Below the pieces are notes generated by a model. That model saw only the letters and a program-made list of their open reading frames with translations, searched no databases and had not been told where the DNA came from. A program made the translations under genes and the position numbers. A stretch of DNA of 64,000 bases from Closterium sp. NIES-65. Its lineage: Eukaryota; Streptophyta; Zygnematophyceae; Desmidiales; Closteriaceae. The DNA lies in NCBI GenBank assembly GCA_948144175.1, contig CANXME010002060.1, positions 477,466-541,465 on the forward strand, written 5' to 3'. Each line of letters starts with the position of its first letter. The first letter of the stretch is position 1. This document shows, piece by piece, positions 29,801 to 39,337 of this stretch.

Positions 29801-32800
29801 AAGAGCGGGGGTGGGGGGAGGGACGGAGTGCGGTAGGGGAAGAGGCGGTAGTAGGGTACTGACTCGTCGAACGTGACGTCCTGGGAGGACAGAACACGTC
29901 GAGAGGTGGGGTGGTAAAACTGCCACCCAGGGGCGTCGGGGGGGAACCCGAGGAAGACGCAGGGAGAAGCACGAGGGGACAGCTTGTCCGCAGACAGGTC
30001 GCGAACAAACGCCCGAGATCCCCAGACCCGGAACGCCGACGCATCGCCAACCGTCCCCGTCCACAACAGAGCTGGGGAGGTCTCCGGTCGAGAGACCCTG
30101 GGGTGGAGGTTGATCTGGTGCGCAGCGTACCTGACCGCAAACGGCCACAGAAAATGGGGAGCAGCCGCATGCATCATGGACGTACGAGCGACGTCCATGA
30201 CCATGCCAATGCGGCGCTCAGCGATCCCATTCTGCTGTGGTGAGTCCGGAAGCGTGAAGGTCTGACGGATGCCTCGCACACGACAGTAGGCACTCAGGAG
30301 GGCCGAGGAGAACTCTCCGCCTCTGTCCGAGTGCAGACGCAAGACAGGGAAGTCAGAGCCAAAGCTCCTCCGAAGCTGAAGACGAGCTGCGCGGATCCAG
30401 TCGATCAACACCTGAGTGACCTCACCCTTGCTGCGCAAGGGGAAGACTGTGGTGTAACGCGAGTAGTCGTCAACCACTAGCAGGAAGTAGCGCTCCTGAC
30501 CCTGTCCACGGACGCGGGCTGGGCCCCACACGTCCATGTGAAGCGTCTGCAACGGGGCCTCTGTCGGAGGAAACCGGGAGGAGTGAGGGGCAGCACGCTG
30601 GCGCCCCTCGACACAGGGGACACAGGCAGGGCCAGGGCCCGGAGGAAGGGGAGGGAGGGACCGGGGAAGACCAGACACAAGGACCCGCGAGGCCATGCCT
30701 CTGAGCCGAAGCAGAGAGGGGTGGCCAAGGCGGTGGTGCCAGAGGAGGGTCTCGTGAGACAGACGACGACACGAACAAGGGGCAGACTCAGGACCAGACC
30801 TGGACGCTGCAGCAAACACCTGACCAGACGAAGGGACCCTACCAGACTCAGCACCTGGAGGAGAAGCAGTGGTCAGTGTGTACAGGCTCGACCCTGGCCG
30901 ACGTGTAAACGTAGCCAGGTGGCGACCTGTATCCGCCTCCGTGCAGTGGGTCACCCGCTGACGAGCAGGGGTGAACTGGTGGACACCCGCATCCTGGAGG
31001 TCAGCACCACTCACCAAGTTCGTCGAGAACGAGGGGAGGTAGAGACCAGTCAGGGTGCCAGAGGGGGCCGCCGGACACGGGAGGACAGTGGAGAAGCGAG
31101 ACAGGACAGGCCCCCCAGAGGGGTCCGCCAGGGACACCGCAACAGGCCGACTCAGCGGCGTGAGAGTGGTGCGGTCCCTAAAGAAGGAGCGAGACGCTCC
31201 AGAGTCAAGGGTGAAGGTGTGAGAGGCCGAAGCCGACACAGTACCTGAGAGGGCGGACTCACCAGTACCTGAAAGCACAGACGCACTGGCACCTAGAGCA
31301 GCAGCCTCACTAGTACCTGACGCGGCAGTACCAATGCCCGGGTCGGGCGGGAAACACCGGTAACAGTCATCCTCATCACTACCAGTCACAGCATGCATAG
31401 CAGAGAGAATAGCATCAAAATCAAGATCATAAATAGCTACACCAGCCCTAGACAGCTCTCCCCAGCGGGGGATCTCAGCGGCCTCCGGAAACTGCTGACG
31501 CCAGGCGTCGGTCAGGCGGCCAAAGCAGCGACGGGCTGTGTGGGCGCCTCCACACCTCTCCCCTGCACGGTCACCAGTGCGAAGAACGTAGGGGCAGGGA
31601 CCAAGCGCACCACCGCGCTGACGCTGCAAGTACCACTCACGGAGCTGCTGAGGGCCGGGGACGGTGCGAGAGCGCTGCTGCTGCTGCTGCGGCTGCTGCT
31701 GTGGCTGCTGCTGCTGCTGCTGCTGGCGCTGACCACCCCCAGAGCTGCTCCGCTGGGACGAGCCACTCCGACCCCCTCCTCCACCGCCACCCCCGCCTCC
31801 ACCGCCACCCCCGTCGCCACCGCCACCTCCCCCACCAGGACCGTCGCTCCCACCGATCCCACCGCCTCCTCCGCTACCACCTCCGCCGCCACCTCCGCCT
31901 CCACCGCCGCCACTACTACCTCCACTCCCGCCACCACCCCCCCCGCCACCCCCACTCCCCCCTCCACCCCCACCGCCTCCTCCACCGCCCCCTCTGGCTC
32001 CACCCGCTCCCTTGCCCCCCTTGCCCTTGCCAGTGCGGCGTCTGCCACTGGGGGCAGACGCCGCGCCGACCGACTCAAAACCAACGAGGTCGGCCGCAGC
32101 GGCAGAGGCGACAGAGGGCAGCAGGGGGGAGGGACCACACCCCTCAAAGATGGGGGTGCGAGGGTCACCCCGAGAGGCCCCTACAGCGACAATACTCTTC
32201 TCAGCCGCTAGCAGGGACTCCTCAAGGAGGTCGACAGTGAGAGTGGTGGGACAGACAGAGAGAAACTGGTCCCTAACGACACGAAGGGACTCAGGGAGAC
32301 GGGTGACGAGAAAGTAGAGAGTGATGTACATGGGAGGAGGGTTCGCAGCGCGGAACTCAGCAGGAAGGGCAGCGCGGTAGCGGGTGTCACTAGCGCGGAG
32401 GTGGGTAACGAGGTCAGCGACAGTGGGAAAGGAAGCGAGGTCAGGGAAGAGAAACGGTAGCATGAGGCGGCTAAGGGTAGCGGAGGAAGGGGAGGAGTAG
32501 CGCGCAACTACAGCGTCGTACAAGGCCTGAGCGGTCTTGCACTGACTAAAGTGGGCACGCTCAGAGGAAGGGAGGTGGCGACGCACAGCAAGACGTGCAG
32601 CAGCATCGCGGGTCGCCCACTTGGAGCGAACGGCAGAGGCAGCATCAGCAGGCGGGGCAGGGACAGCGCCAGAGACAAAGTCAAAGAGAGAGACCTCATC
32701 TACCGCATCACACAGTAAGTACAGCTGCAGATCCTCGATCCAGACGGCAAAGTCAATGGCCCTCCCCTCAGCGTCAAAAGTGAGAACATTGGGGGTGGCC

Positions 32801-32802
32801 AT
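26857..32802 (-). CDS. Copia D gag-pol polyprotein, intact
   Basis: ATG at 32800-32802 (MATPNVLTFDAEG, as in relatives; an in-frame ATG 21 nt upstream exists), TGA at 26857-26859, 1981 residues. Gag 1-430: Gly-rich tract about 264-354, then a Cys/His finger with Cys403, Cys417, His421, Cys426 (C-X13-C-X3-H-X4-C). Protease site LDSGAS with Asp533. Integrase HHRLGHPS ... CVPCVEG, catalytic Asp757, Asp826, Glu862 (DD35E). Linker of GGAEPGG-like repeats about 1038-1117. RT with FKARYVARGFSQRQGVDYF and YVDD at 1655-1658. RNase H with ADASWADD, SSCEAEIYAG and YVDNKAML. Gag and pol are in one frame, as is usual for plant copia elements. The product would form cytoplasmic virus-like particles and reverse-transcribe its own RNA. 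Confidence 0.95.
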   Translation of the reverse strand: MATPNVLTFDAEGRAIDFAVWIEDLQLYLLCDAVDEVSLFDFVSGAVPAPPADAASAVRSKWATRDAAARLAVRRHLPSSERAHFSQCKTAQALYDAVVARYSSPSSATLSRLMLPFLFPDLASFPTVADLVTHLRASDTRYRAALPAEFRAANPPPMYITLYFLVTRLPESLRVVRDQFLSVCPTTLTVDLLEESLLAAEKSIVAVGASRGDPRTPIFEGCGPSPLLPSVASAAAADLVGFESVGAASAPSGRRRTGKGKGGKGAGGARGGGGGGGGGGGGSGGGGGGGGGSGGSSGGGGGGGGGGGGSGGGGGIGGSDGPGGGGGGGDGGGGGGGGGGGGGGRSGSSQRSSSGGGQRQQQQQQQPQQQPQQQQQRSRTVPGPQQLREWYLQRQRGGALGPCPYVLRTGDRAGERCGGAHTARRCFGRLTDAWRQQFPEAAEIPRWGELSRAGVAIYDLDFDAILSAMHAVTGSDEDDCYRCFPPDPGIGTAASGTSEAAALGASASVLSGTGESALSGTVSASASHTFTLDSGASRSFFRDRTTLTPLSRPVAVSLADPSGGPVLSRFSTVLPCPAAPSGTLTGLYLPSFSTNLVSGADLQDAGVHQFTPARQRVTHCTEADTGRHLATFTRRPGSSLYTLTTASPPGAESGRVPSSGQVFAAASRSGPESAPCSCRRLSHETLLWHHRLGHPSLLRLRGMASRVLVSGLPRSLPPLPPGPGPACVPCVEGRQRAAPHSSRFPPTEAPLQTLHMDVWGPARVRGQGQERYFLLVVDDYSRYTTVFPLRSKGEVTQVLIDWIRAARLQLRRSFGSDFPVLRLHSDRGGEFSSALLSAYCRVRGIRQTFTLPDSPQQNGIAERRIGMVMDVARTSMMHAAAPHFLWPFAVRYAAHQINLHPRVSRPETSPALLWTGTVGDASAFRVWGSRAFVRDLSADKLSPRASPCVFLGFPPDAPGWQFYHPTSRRVLSSQDVTFDESVPYYRLFPYRTPSLPPPPLFLVPGPPPVVPLPPQGPAPSGVSQVDAVEPVEVTGDSGAAAGAEPGGAEPGGAEPGGAESGGAGPGGAEPGGAVPGGAEPGGAVPGGAVSGGTEPGGAEPGGAEPGGAVPGGASSRREPLSPQELREWFARRWRRAAGAGGSSAAEGAAATRPGGARPVGAGAAGSEGSPGAGPAEDVGAEPAVGGPTDGAPGAAAGGSGASGGSAGGAAGVGAPGGGAGAVPAVSGVAARPRPYFVPLLQQVLGLTPPPPPLEGPQPVRSQPQLQPASPLPAPSPYTGPTGGLTERREPASRPASPVRTERASGRGSRQRPPPVPGTHRMSLRPSTAPLRAPLPSPPASSLPALADPESDSLRAASPTVTRLLATAVTDPSFESSAASALVTELVDFAARCRLDYAARLVAESESACPPSVGGECALGTDVLEDRQEEFQCLAAASPRLASVLLAPEGDPDALDIPTPRSYAEAVEGPYSSQWQAAMDAEMASWKSTGTYVDAVPPPGANIVSGMWIFRVKRPPGSPPVFKARYVARGFSQRQGVDYFQTFSPTPKMTTLRVLLHIAAQRDYELHSLDFSTAFLQGSLHEEIWLRRPPGFTGTFPPGTQWSLRRPVYGLRQAPREWHDTLRTTLAALGFAPSTADPSLFLRTDTSLPPFYILVYVDDLVFATADTAGLAYVKSELLKRHTCTDLGELRSYLGLQITRDRARRTITLTQSHMVQQVLQRFGFTYSSPQATPLPTRHSLSALPSDESVESSGPYAELVGCLMYLMTCTRPDLAYPLSILARYVAPGRHRPEHMAAAKRVLRYLCSTSGMGLVLGGRSPVVLTGHADASWADDQATQRSSQGYTFSLGSGSVSWRSTRSSSVLGSSCEAEIYAGAMAAQELRWLTYLLTDLGELPRSPPVLYVDNKAMLALCREQRLEHRTKHIALRYFLARELQQRGQLRLAYVASEANTADVFTKALAPCDHQRFCTQLGLVPVLPHLLSS

Positions 32803-32869
32803 AGCAGCAGCTGAAAGTCTCACCGGGATGGGAGAGTCGGGTAGGTCAGCAGCAGGCGGCTCGGGCTGC

Positions 32870-33640
32870 TCGTGCAGCTCAGGCGGCTCGGGCTGCTCAG
32901 GTACCGGGCGGCTCGGCTACTGCGGGGCGGCTCGGCTACTGCGGGGCGGCTCGGCTGCTGCTGGGCGGCTCGGCTGCTGCTGGGCAGCTCGGCTGCTGCT
33001 GGGCGGCTCGGCTGCTGCTGGGCGGCTCGGCTGCTGCTGGGCGGCTCGGCTGCTGCTGGGCGGCTCGGCTGCTGTGCAGTGGCGGGGCCGGGACAAGGCC
33101 GGCGGTAGGGCCGGCGGTAGGGCCAAGTAGGAGCCGGCGGCGGGCCGAGTAGGAGGCCGGCGACGGGCCGAGTAGGAGGCCGGCGGCGGGCCGAGTAGGA
33201 GGCCGGCGGCGGGGCCGAGTAGGAGCCGGCGGCGGGGCCGTGTAGGAGGCCGGCGGCGGGCCGAGTAGGAGGCCGGCGGCGGGCCGAGTAGGAGGCCGGC
33301 GGCGGGCCGAGTAGGAGGCCGGCGGCGGGCCGAGTAGGAGCCGGGGCCGGGCCGTGTAGGAGGCCGGCGGCGGGCCGTGTAGGAGGCCGGCGGCGGAGCC
33401 GAGAAGGAGCCGGCGGCGGGGCCGTGTAGGAGGCCGGCGGCGGGCCGAGAAGGAGGCCGGCGCGGGGCCGCGTAAGGGGCCGAGTAGGAGCCGGCGGCCC
33501 AGGGCCGCGTAAGGGGCCGGCTCGGAGCCGCGTAAGAGGCCGGCGCGGGGCCGCGTAGGAGCCGGCGGCGCAGGGCCGCGTAAGGGGCCAGCGCGGGGCC
33601 GGGTAAGGGGCAGGCGGCGGGGCCGAAGGGGAGAGGGCGA
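32870..33640 (-). repeat. GC-rich tandem-repeat leader of Copia D
   Basis: Two minisatellites: 18-bp units GGCGGCTCGGCTGCTGCT (about 32930-33075, some 8 copies) and about 20-25-bp units GGCCGGCGGCGGGCCGAGTA (about 33125-33600). The open frame across it is trivial. Confidence 0.82.
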
Positions 33641-33717
33641 CCCGAAGGGTCGCTAAAACAAAAAAGGGCGCGCCTCGGGGCGCGCTTCGGTGGGCCCAAA
33701 AAAAATTCGGTCCTGGA

Positions 33718-33736
33718 GGGACCTAGCTCTATACCA
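33718..33736 (-). other. Primer-binding site of Copia D
   Basis: TGGTATAGAGCTAGG on the minus strand, abutting the LTR; same TGGTATAGAGC core as A and B. Confidence 0.75.
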
Positions 33737-33867
33737 TGTGAAACTATGAGCAGAGGAATGAATTGACTAAGTCAGAGTTGGGTACAAATACAACCCTAGC
33801 AAACTGTACCCCATATGTGCTACCCCACTATAGCCTACAAACATGCATCAGCTATAATAATCTGACA
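33737..33867 (-). repeat. 5' LTR of Copia D (131 bp)
   Basis: Identical to the 3' LTR by eye. The primer-binding site TGGTATAGAGCTAGGTCCC follows on the minus strand (33718-33736). Confidence 0.96.
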
Positions 33868-34252
33868 AAGAGTTGAACAGCTCTAATGGTCCAGTCTTTA
33901 GAATATGGATCAGTGAAAACTGAGGTATCCAGTTCGAATCCTGTAGAACGCTAGTTTCGAGAGTTTTGCCTTCAGTCGAAAAAGAATCGATATCTGCAAT
34001 CTCAGACGAACTGTATAAGGCTGTCTGAGAAATCAGATGAATAGAAAAAGCTTCTCTAAAAAAATCAGACGAAACTAAACAGCATGTCTACGGCATCAGA
34101 TGAACCAGTAAAAATGTGTTCAGAATCCAGAAATTCAGACAAAAAATTTCTGATAAAGTGAGCCCTGCCTAGGAGCCGCTGTCTTCGCGTTCTCTCGTAA
34201 ATACGTGCAGCCACGACTGCACCTAGACTAAGCCGAGCCGACGCCCTTCGTA

Positions 34253-35119
34253 ATGGCCGAGCACATCGACGTCACCACTCTCACGCGGGAGTGCTTGAAC
34301 GAACTGCTGCAGCAACTTCGCGAAAGGTCTGAAGAAATCGCGGCGCTGACGGCAGAACGCACGTCCCTGCAGAATGACGTCGCAAGAGTACAGCAAGCAC
34401 AATCTCAAGCACCTAGCACTCTGGTACAGCCCGCACCACAAACATCGCAACATGGAAGTGTGGGGCAACCCGCGAGCGCGGCCAGTGATGGCGTCATCCG
34501 CCACGACGGAGACGACGACCATGGCACGACACACCCCGAAGCGACGAATGCGGCCAGGAGTCAGCCTCGAGTCACGATTTCTGTGCCGGCCGGCGAATCA
34601 ACACTGCCGTCGCCGATGCCGCTGAAGCCGCAGCGTCCGCCATACTTCGACCTAAGTCAACGGGGTGGTCCTACAGTTCAGGCGTGGTTATTCACGATGA
34701 ATGTCTTCTTCGACGCCAATTACGTCTCGGAGGAGACGGCAAAAATCCGTTATGCCGTGTCGCTGCTGCGAGGACCCGCCATGGATTGGTGGCGTGTCAT
34801 CGTCACAAAGCCGGCGGAGTACGCGACTCTACCGACACGGGAAGGACAAACCGGACCCTGGGCGCCGTCGTATTTCGTGGAGGTGCCCCAATATCGCACG
34901 TGGGACGCGTGGTGCGCAGGTCTGCGCGCTCGGTTTGAGCCAATTGCGGCCTCGATTGCGGCGCGACAGAAGCTCCGCGCTTGGTGCCACCTCGGTTCCG
35001 TCCAGAACTACACCAGCGGGTTTCTGGCGCTATGCGAGCAAGTGGGTTATATGCACGAGAGCGAACGCATCGGCCGCTACATCGGTGGCCTGAAGCACGA
35101 CATCGCTCCGGAAATCTAG
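34253..35119 (+). pseudogene. Gypsy E gag
   Basis: MAEHIDVTTLTRECLNELLQ: an N-terminal coiled coil (about residues 10-50), a Ser/Pro/Gln-rich stretch, then a retrotransposon gag homology domain (PPYFDLSQRGGPTVQAWLF, VSLLRGPAMDWW, GYMHESERIGRYIGGL). The frame ends at a TAG after residue 288. The expected zinc knuckle CFACNRPGHCKSEC lies further on (about 35310-35351), beyond two more stops, so gag is truncated relative to its ancestor. Confidence 0.88.
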
Positions 35120-35511
35120 CTTCGCGGCGTCACCGATTTTCAAGAAATTCTCGCTATGGCGGAAAAGCTAGATTTGTTCCGCCGACCGAGATAGGGGTCC
35201 TATGGAAGCAACAACTGGGGACATCGGTCTCGTGGGACGAACGAGGGCGCTACGATACGTGCCGTCGCCACGAATGCCGCTGCCGCACCGTCCAAAGGGC
35301 GCTGCTTTGCGTGCAATCGGCCGGGACACTGTAAGAGCGAATGCCTTGAAAACGCTAAGGGAAAGGGGGAAGCTGAGCAGCAGAAACAGACCAAGTAGCA
35401 GGGAAACGCTGGGAGTCAGTAGCAGACGGGCCCCCTACTGTCAGGTCACGCCGCTCGCCCGACCCAACCGGCCCTCACCGAGTGATTGTGCCGGCCGAAT
35501 AAGGAGGGTAC

Positions 35512-36600
35512 TATGGTAGACAGCCCCATTCTGCTTAGTGGGAAAATTGGGACGGACTTAGTAAAAATCTTCGTAGATGGGGGAGCCAGCCACAGCCTCA
35601 TCAACACTGCCACAACACAGAAACTGAAACTGCCACTGGACAGATGCTTACTTGAGATCGACGCAAGACTGGTTAACGGCACGCCGCTGGCGATACGGGA
35701 ACGCGTAGACCGGGTTCTGATTCGATGCGGGGGTAACTTCACGTTTAGCCAGGAAATGCTCGCAACAACCCTCGATGGAATCGACATTTTACTCGGTCGT
35801 GATTGGCTGCGACGACACAATCCACGAATTGACTGGACGACGGGTGACTGCACCGTGCGAGTGAATGGTAACAACTTTGCCTTACCTTGCTGGGGCTCGC
35901 CTGAGTCTTCGTCGGTGCGTGTTGACGCGATCACGATGAAACACGCCGTAACGGTAGGAGCTAACGTGTACGCGGTTGATATTCGGGAAGCCGAGGCAGC
36001 AGACAAAGGGGGGGATCTACAGAAACTGCGAGCCGACGTACCGGATGACGTGGCAGCACTCCTGAAGCTAACAGTGAAATATTTCTGGACGACCTGCCGA
36101 CGGGACTGCCACCTCAGCGACCGCATGACCACAGTACAGCGACAGCCGACAGTACGGCGACAGTTCCGACTGACCCAACCCAAACTGGACGAACTGAGGA
36201 AGCAGCTATATTACCTGCTCGAAAAAAAATTCATTCGCCCGAGTTCGTCACCCTTCGCAGCACTGATACTGTTCACGCCGAAGAAGGACGGGGGTTTTCG
36301 CATGTGCATAAACTACAGGGCACTGAACAGAGTTACCGTCAAATCACGTTACCCCATTCCGCGAGCCGACGAACTGATCGACCAACTGCGCACAGCCCGA
36401 GTTTTCTCGATATTGACCTTAGAGGGGTTTACCACCAGATTCGCGTCAACCCACCCGACTGCCCTAAGACAGCTTTACGAACACGCTACGGATTATTCGA
36501 ATATACAGTCATGCCGTGTACCTCGACGACATATTGATTTACAGCCCCGACAGAGCACAGCACTTACAGGACATCGAAGCCGTTTTTTAAATACTGAGTG
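35512..36600 (+). pseudogene. Gypsy E protease and N-terminal reverse transcriptase
   Basis: Aspartic protease with FVDGGASHSLI (about 35570-35600) and the second conserved ILLGRDWL (about 35786-35810). Then the RT start: FTPKKDGGFRMCINYRALNR and YPIPRADELIDQL. A one-base shift near 36408 follows VFS; the next block DLRGVYHQIRVNP is in another frame. Near 36514 the block ending EYTVMPC is joined directly to VYLDDILIYS. Roughly 25 residues of the palm (FGLTNAPATFQ-type) are therefore deleted, which kills the enzyme. Confidence 0.88.
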
Positions 36601-37799
36601 AGAACCGCCTACTGACCAAAACCTCTAAGTGTGAGTTTTTACAGGACCGATTGGAGTTTTTAGGACACATCATTTCAGCTGATGGAGTGAAAATAGACCC
36701 GAAGAAAATTGTGACGGTTCAAGCATGGCACGCGCCGACCGACTTGACCGAGTTGCAGAGTTTTCTGGGGTTTGTCAACTACGTGCGCCGGTTCGTCCCC
36801 GACATGGCGAAGTTGACTGCCCCATTGACCGACCTGCTAAGGAAGGGGGTTGAGTACACGTGGGGGGAGAAAGAGCAAGCTGCCTTCTCGGCCCTCAAAA
36901 ATATTTTGTGGTCGCCGCCCGTGCTTCACATCGCAGATCCGCACCGTCCGTTCGAGCTGGTCACCGATGCTAGTGACATCGCTGTGGGAGCAGTACTACT
37001 GCAGGACTTCGGGAACAGCCTCCAGCCAATCGAGTACGAGTCCCGCAAGCTTCACCCGCCCGAACGCAACTATCCGATACACGACCGCAAGATGCTGGCG
37101 ATCGTGCACGCGTTCAAGGTGTGGCGATATTGCCTCACAGGAGCAGACGTGACGGTACGGACAGACCACCGATCACTACAGTACCTTCGCGCCCAACCGA
37201 ATCTCAACCCGCGACAACTCCGCTGGTTGGACTATCTAGAGTCCAACTTCCACTACACGGTCACGTACAAAAAAGGTGCATTCAACATCGCCGACGCACT
37301 CACACGCCCCACCGCCCAACTCTACGCCATCCTACTTGCCCAAACCAACCCATTGCTAACAGGCCTATTCACCCACAGATACAGTACCGACCCATTTTTC
37401 ACGACTGGAAATTCACAGCAACTTGCAGAAGCAAAAGGAGTCTATTACGTAAAAACAGGCACAAACTGCATCTGGGTACCCGCGTACTTACTACTGAGGG
37501 ATCTGTTACTGCAGGAGGCACACGACGTGATTACCTCAGGACATTTCAGGGTAGAAAAAACGCAACAGCAACTGCAGCGGTATTATGACTGGCCGGAGCT
37601 GTTGACCGACGTACAGCACCACGTGGGTTCGTGTCCTACGTGTCAGGTGATGAAGAGCTCGCGAAAAAAAAAAAAAAACGGGTCAGTTGCAGCCGATTCC
37701 ACCTCCTGAGCGCGCATGGCAGCAGGTTACCATGGATTTCGTCACGGGGTTACCTTCAAACCCTGGGGGTAGCGACGCGGTTATGGTCGTCGTTGACGT
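36601..37799 (+). pseudogene. Gypsy E RT end, RNase H and integrase N-terminus
   Basis: RT thumb (FLQDRLEFLGHIISADGVKI, LQSFLGFVNYVRRFVPDM), RNase H (ELVTDASDIAVGAVLLQD, VRTDHRSLQYL, FNIADALTRP), and the integrase zinc region HDVITSGHF ... CPTCQVMKSS. A run of A at 37666-37677 shifts the frame; the catalytic-core start MDFVTGLPSNPGG and MVVVDVL are read in another frame. The sequence stops at the junction with element F (37800). Confidence 0.88.
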
Positions 37800-37886
37800 T
37801 CTATAGCGAGTACAACCCTTCTAGGGTTTGCTATTTGTATCCCCATTCTTGCTAGTGCAATCCTCTTCTCTCTTCTAACTTTCACA

Positions 37887-37901
37887 TGCTATCAGAGCAG
37901 G
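37887..37901 (+). other. Primer-binding site of element F
   Basis: TGCTATCAGAGCAGG follows the LTR; one mismatch to TGGTATCAGAGC. Confidence 0.7.
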
Positions 37902-38004
37902 TCGATCCCCTTGGATCGATCCTGTGGGTGGGCTCACCACCTCGTTGCTTCCGCTGCAACTACTACTGCTACTCTCTGTGCCGCACGCCCCATGGCGTGC
38001 GGCA

Positions 38005-38160
38005 GTTTTTTCTTCCCACCGTGCGCCCCGAGGCGCGCGGCGGTTCTCTGCCCGCCGTGCGCCCTGAGGCGCGCGGCGGTTTTCTGCCCGCCGTGCGCCC
38101 CGAGGCGCGCGGCGGTTTTCTGCCCGCCGTGCGCCCCGAGGCGCGCGACGGGCTTCTGCC
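38005..38160 (+). repeat. Tandem repeat in element F
   Basis: About four copies of a 36-bp unit built on GTGCGCCCCGAGGCGCGCGG plus CGGTTTTCTGCCCGCC. It corresponds in place to the minisatellite leaders of the related autonomous copia copies. Confidence 0.8.
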
Positions 38161-39337
38161 CCGTCGTTCGCCGCGTCGCCCTCTGGAGGCGCCGCGACGG
38201 GCGACGGGGACCCGTCACGGCGCACCGAGGGCACGCGCCTCGGCCCCGTCGCCCTACCTGCGCCCCGGCCCCGGCCCCGCCTGCGGCCCCGGCCCCGACG
38301 CCCTACCTGCGCCCCGGCCCCATCGCCCTACCTGCGCCCCGGCCCCGGCCCCGCCTCCGCCCCCTTTTCCCGTCGCCTGTCGAGGCGACCCTCGGGGGCC
38401 CCTCGACAGGCGACGGGAGGACTTACCTGGGGGAGGGGGGCGAGCGCCGCCCCTTCTGCTGCCTGTCTTGGCGCCCTGGGAGGCCGCGCGTCGGTTCCCC
38501 CCCCCCCCCCCCCCCCCCCTCCCCCGTAACCTCCCTACCCGCCATCCCGCCCTGCCTGTGTTAGGGTTTGGGGAGTGGCGAGTAGGGGGTGGCGAGTATG
38601 GGGGTGGCACTTCTGCATTCCTCCCTTTGCTCCTCCTCCTCCTTTGTCTCCCACTGCTGCAGCTGTCGCTGAGGGGGATGGATGTGTGGGAGACTGGGGT
38701 TTAGGGTTTAAGGGGGGTGCGTGGGAGTGGAGCTAGCGGTGTAGCAGCGGGTGTGTGCCAGGGGGAGTGGGATAGTTTGGGGAAGCTGTATGGAGGTTGC
38801 CGTCGTGTCGCCAGCAGCACCTGTATTCCGGGGACTTCGTCCGGTAGCCCAGTCGTAGCCAGCTGTGCCAGCCGCCCGTGGGTCCGTTGCTCGTCTACCG
38901 CTACTTTAGCCGCGGGGCCTGTTACTCCTGTATTCCGGGGACTTCGTCCGGTAGCCGCTGTGCCAGTCTGCCTCCTGTTGCCCGTGTGTTTGCAGCTTCA
39001 GCCGTCGCCTCCTATCTCCTCTCCTCTCACTCTCTCTCCTCCTCCTCGCTTGCCCGTTGTGACTACCACTAGCTTTGCTCATAATTGTACCCTTTAAACT
39101 ATTGCTTCTTGAACTTGTGCTCAGAATGTGTGGTGACATTGTGATCCACCCTGAGCTTGTACTGCTTTGCTTCCTCTGCTGATTACACCCCACTTTGGCT
39201 ATGGGGGTGTGTCAGAATGTTATCTTATGCTCTAGCCTGTAGTGTGGTGCTCTATAGCGAGTACAACCCTTCTAGGGTTTGCTATTTGTATCCCCATTCT
39301 TGCTAGTGCAATCCTCTTCTCTCTTCTAACTTTCACA

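Larger units (their letters stand above)
26521..33867 (-). mobile_element. Ty1/copia LTR retrotransposon D, intact (7347 bp)
   Basis: Both 131-bp LTRs (26521-26651 and 33737-33867) are identical by eye and flanked by AAGAG (26516-26520 and 33868-33872). On the minus strand it carries a primer-binding site, a tandem-repeat leader, one uninterrupted polyprotein frame of about 1981 codons, and a polypurine tract. No lesion is visible in any catalytic motif. It is the best candidate here for an autonomous, recently active copy of its family. Confidence 0.97.
26336..34167 (-). mobile_element. hAT-like MITE, copy 2, split by Copia D
   Basis: Inserted in the leader of gypsy E with the exact 8-bp duplication CCTAGGAG (26328-26335 and 34168-34175). 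Ends are AAGGGCTAACTTC and, inward from the right, CAGGGCTCACTTTA. Without Copia D and its 5-bp duplication it is 480 bp. It is the reverse-oriented, about 95 percent identical relative of the copy at 5306-5786. Outer fragments are 26336-26520 and 33868-34167. Confidence 0.85.
37800..39337 (+). mobile_element. Non-autonomous LTR retrotransposon F, 5'-truncated
   Basis: 3' LTR of 128 bp (39210-39337, TGTCAGAATG...TTTCACA). The 5' LTR keeps only its last 87 bp (37800-37886, identical to 39251-39337 by eye). A Met-tRNA-type site TGCTATCAGAGCAGG follows. The interior (about 1.3 kb) has no gag or pol: it holds GC-rich tandem repeats, a 21-bp C-run and the shared copia-family 3' region with the polypurine tract TATGGGGGTG. 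It is therefore a short non-autonomous derivative (LARD/TRIM-like). Confidence 0.85.

Noticed and set aside
37665-37677. Poly-A run as a processed pseudogene tail or LINE end
   Set aside because: It lies inside the gypsy integrase coding region, where Lys codons are expected; it only shifts the frame.
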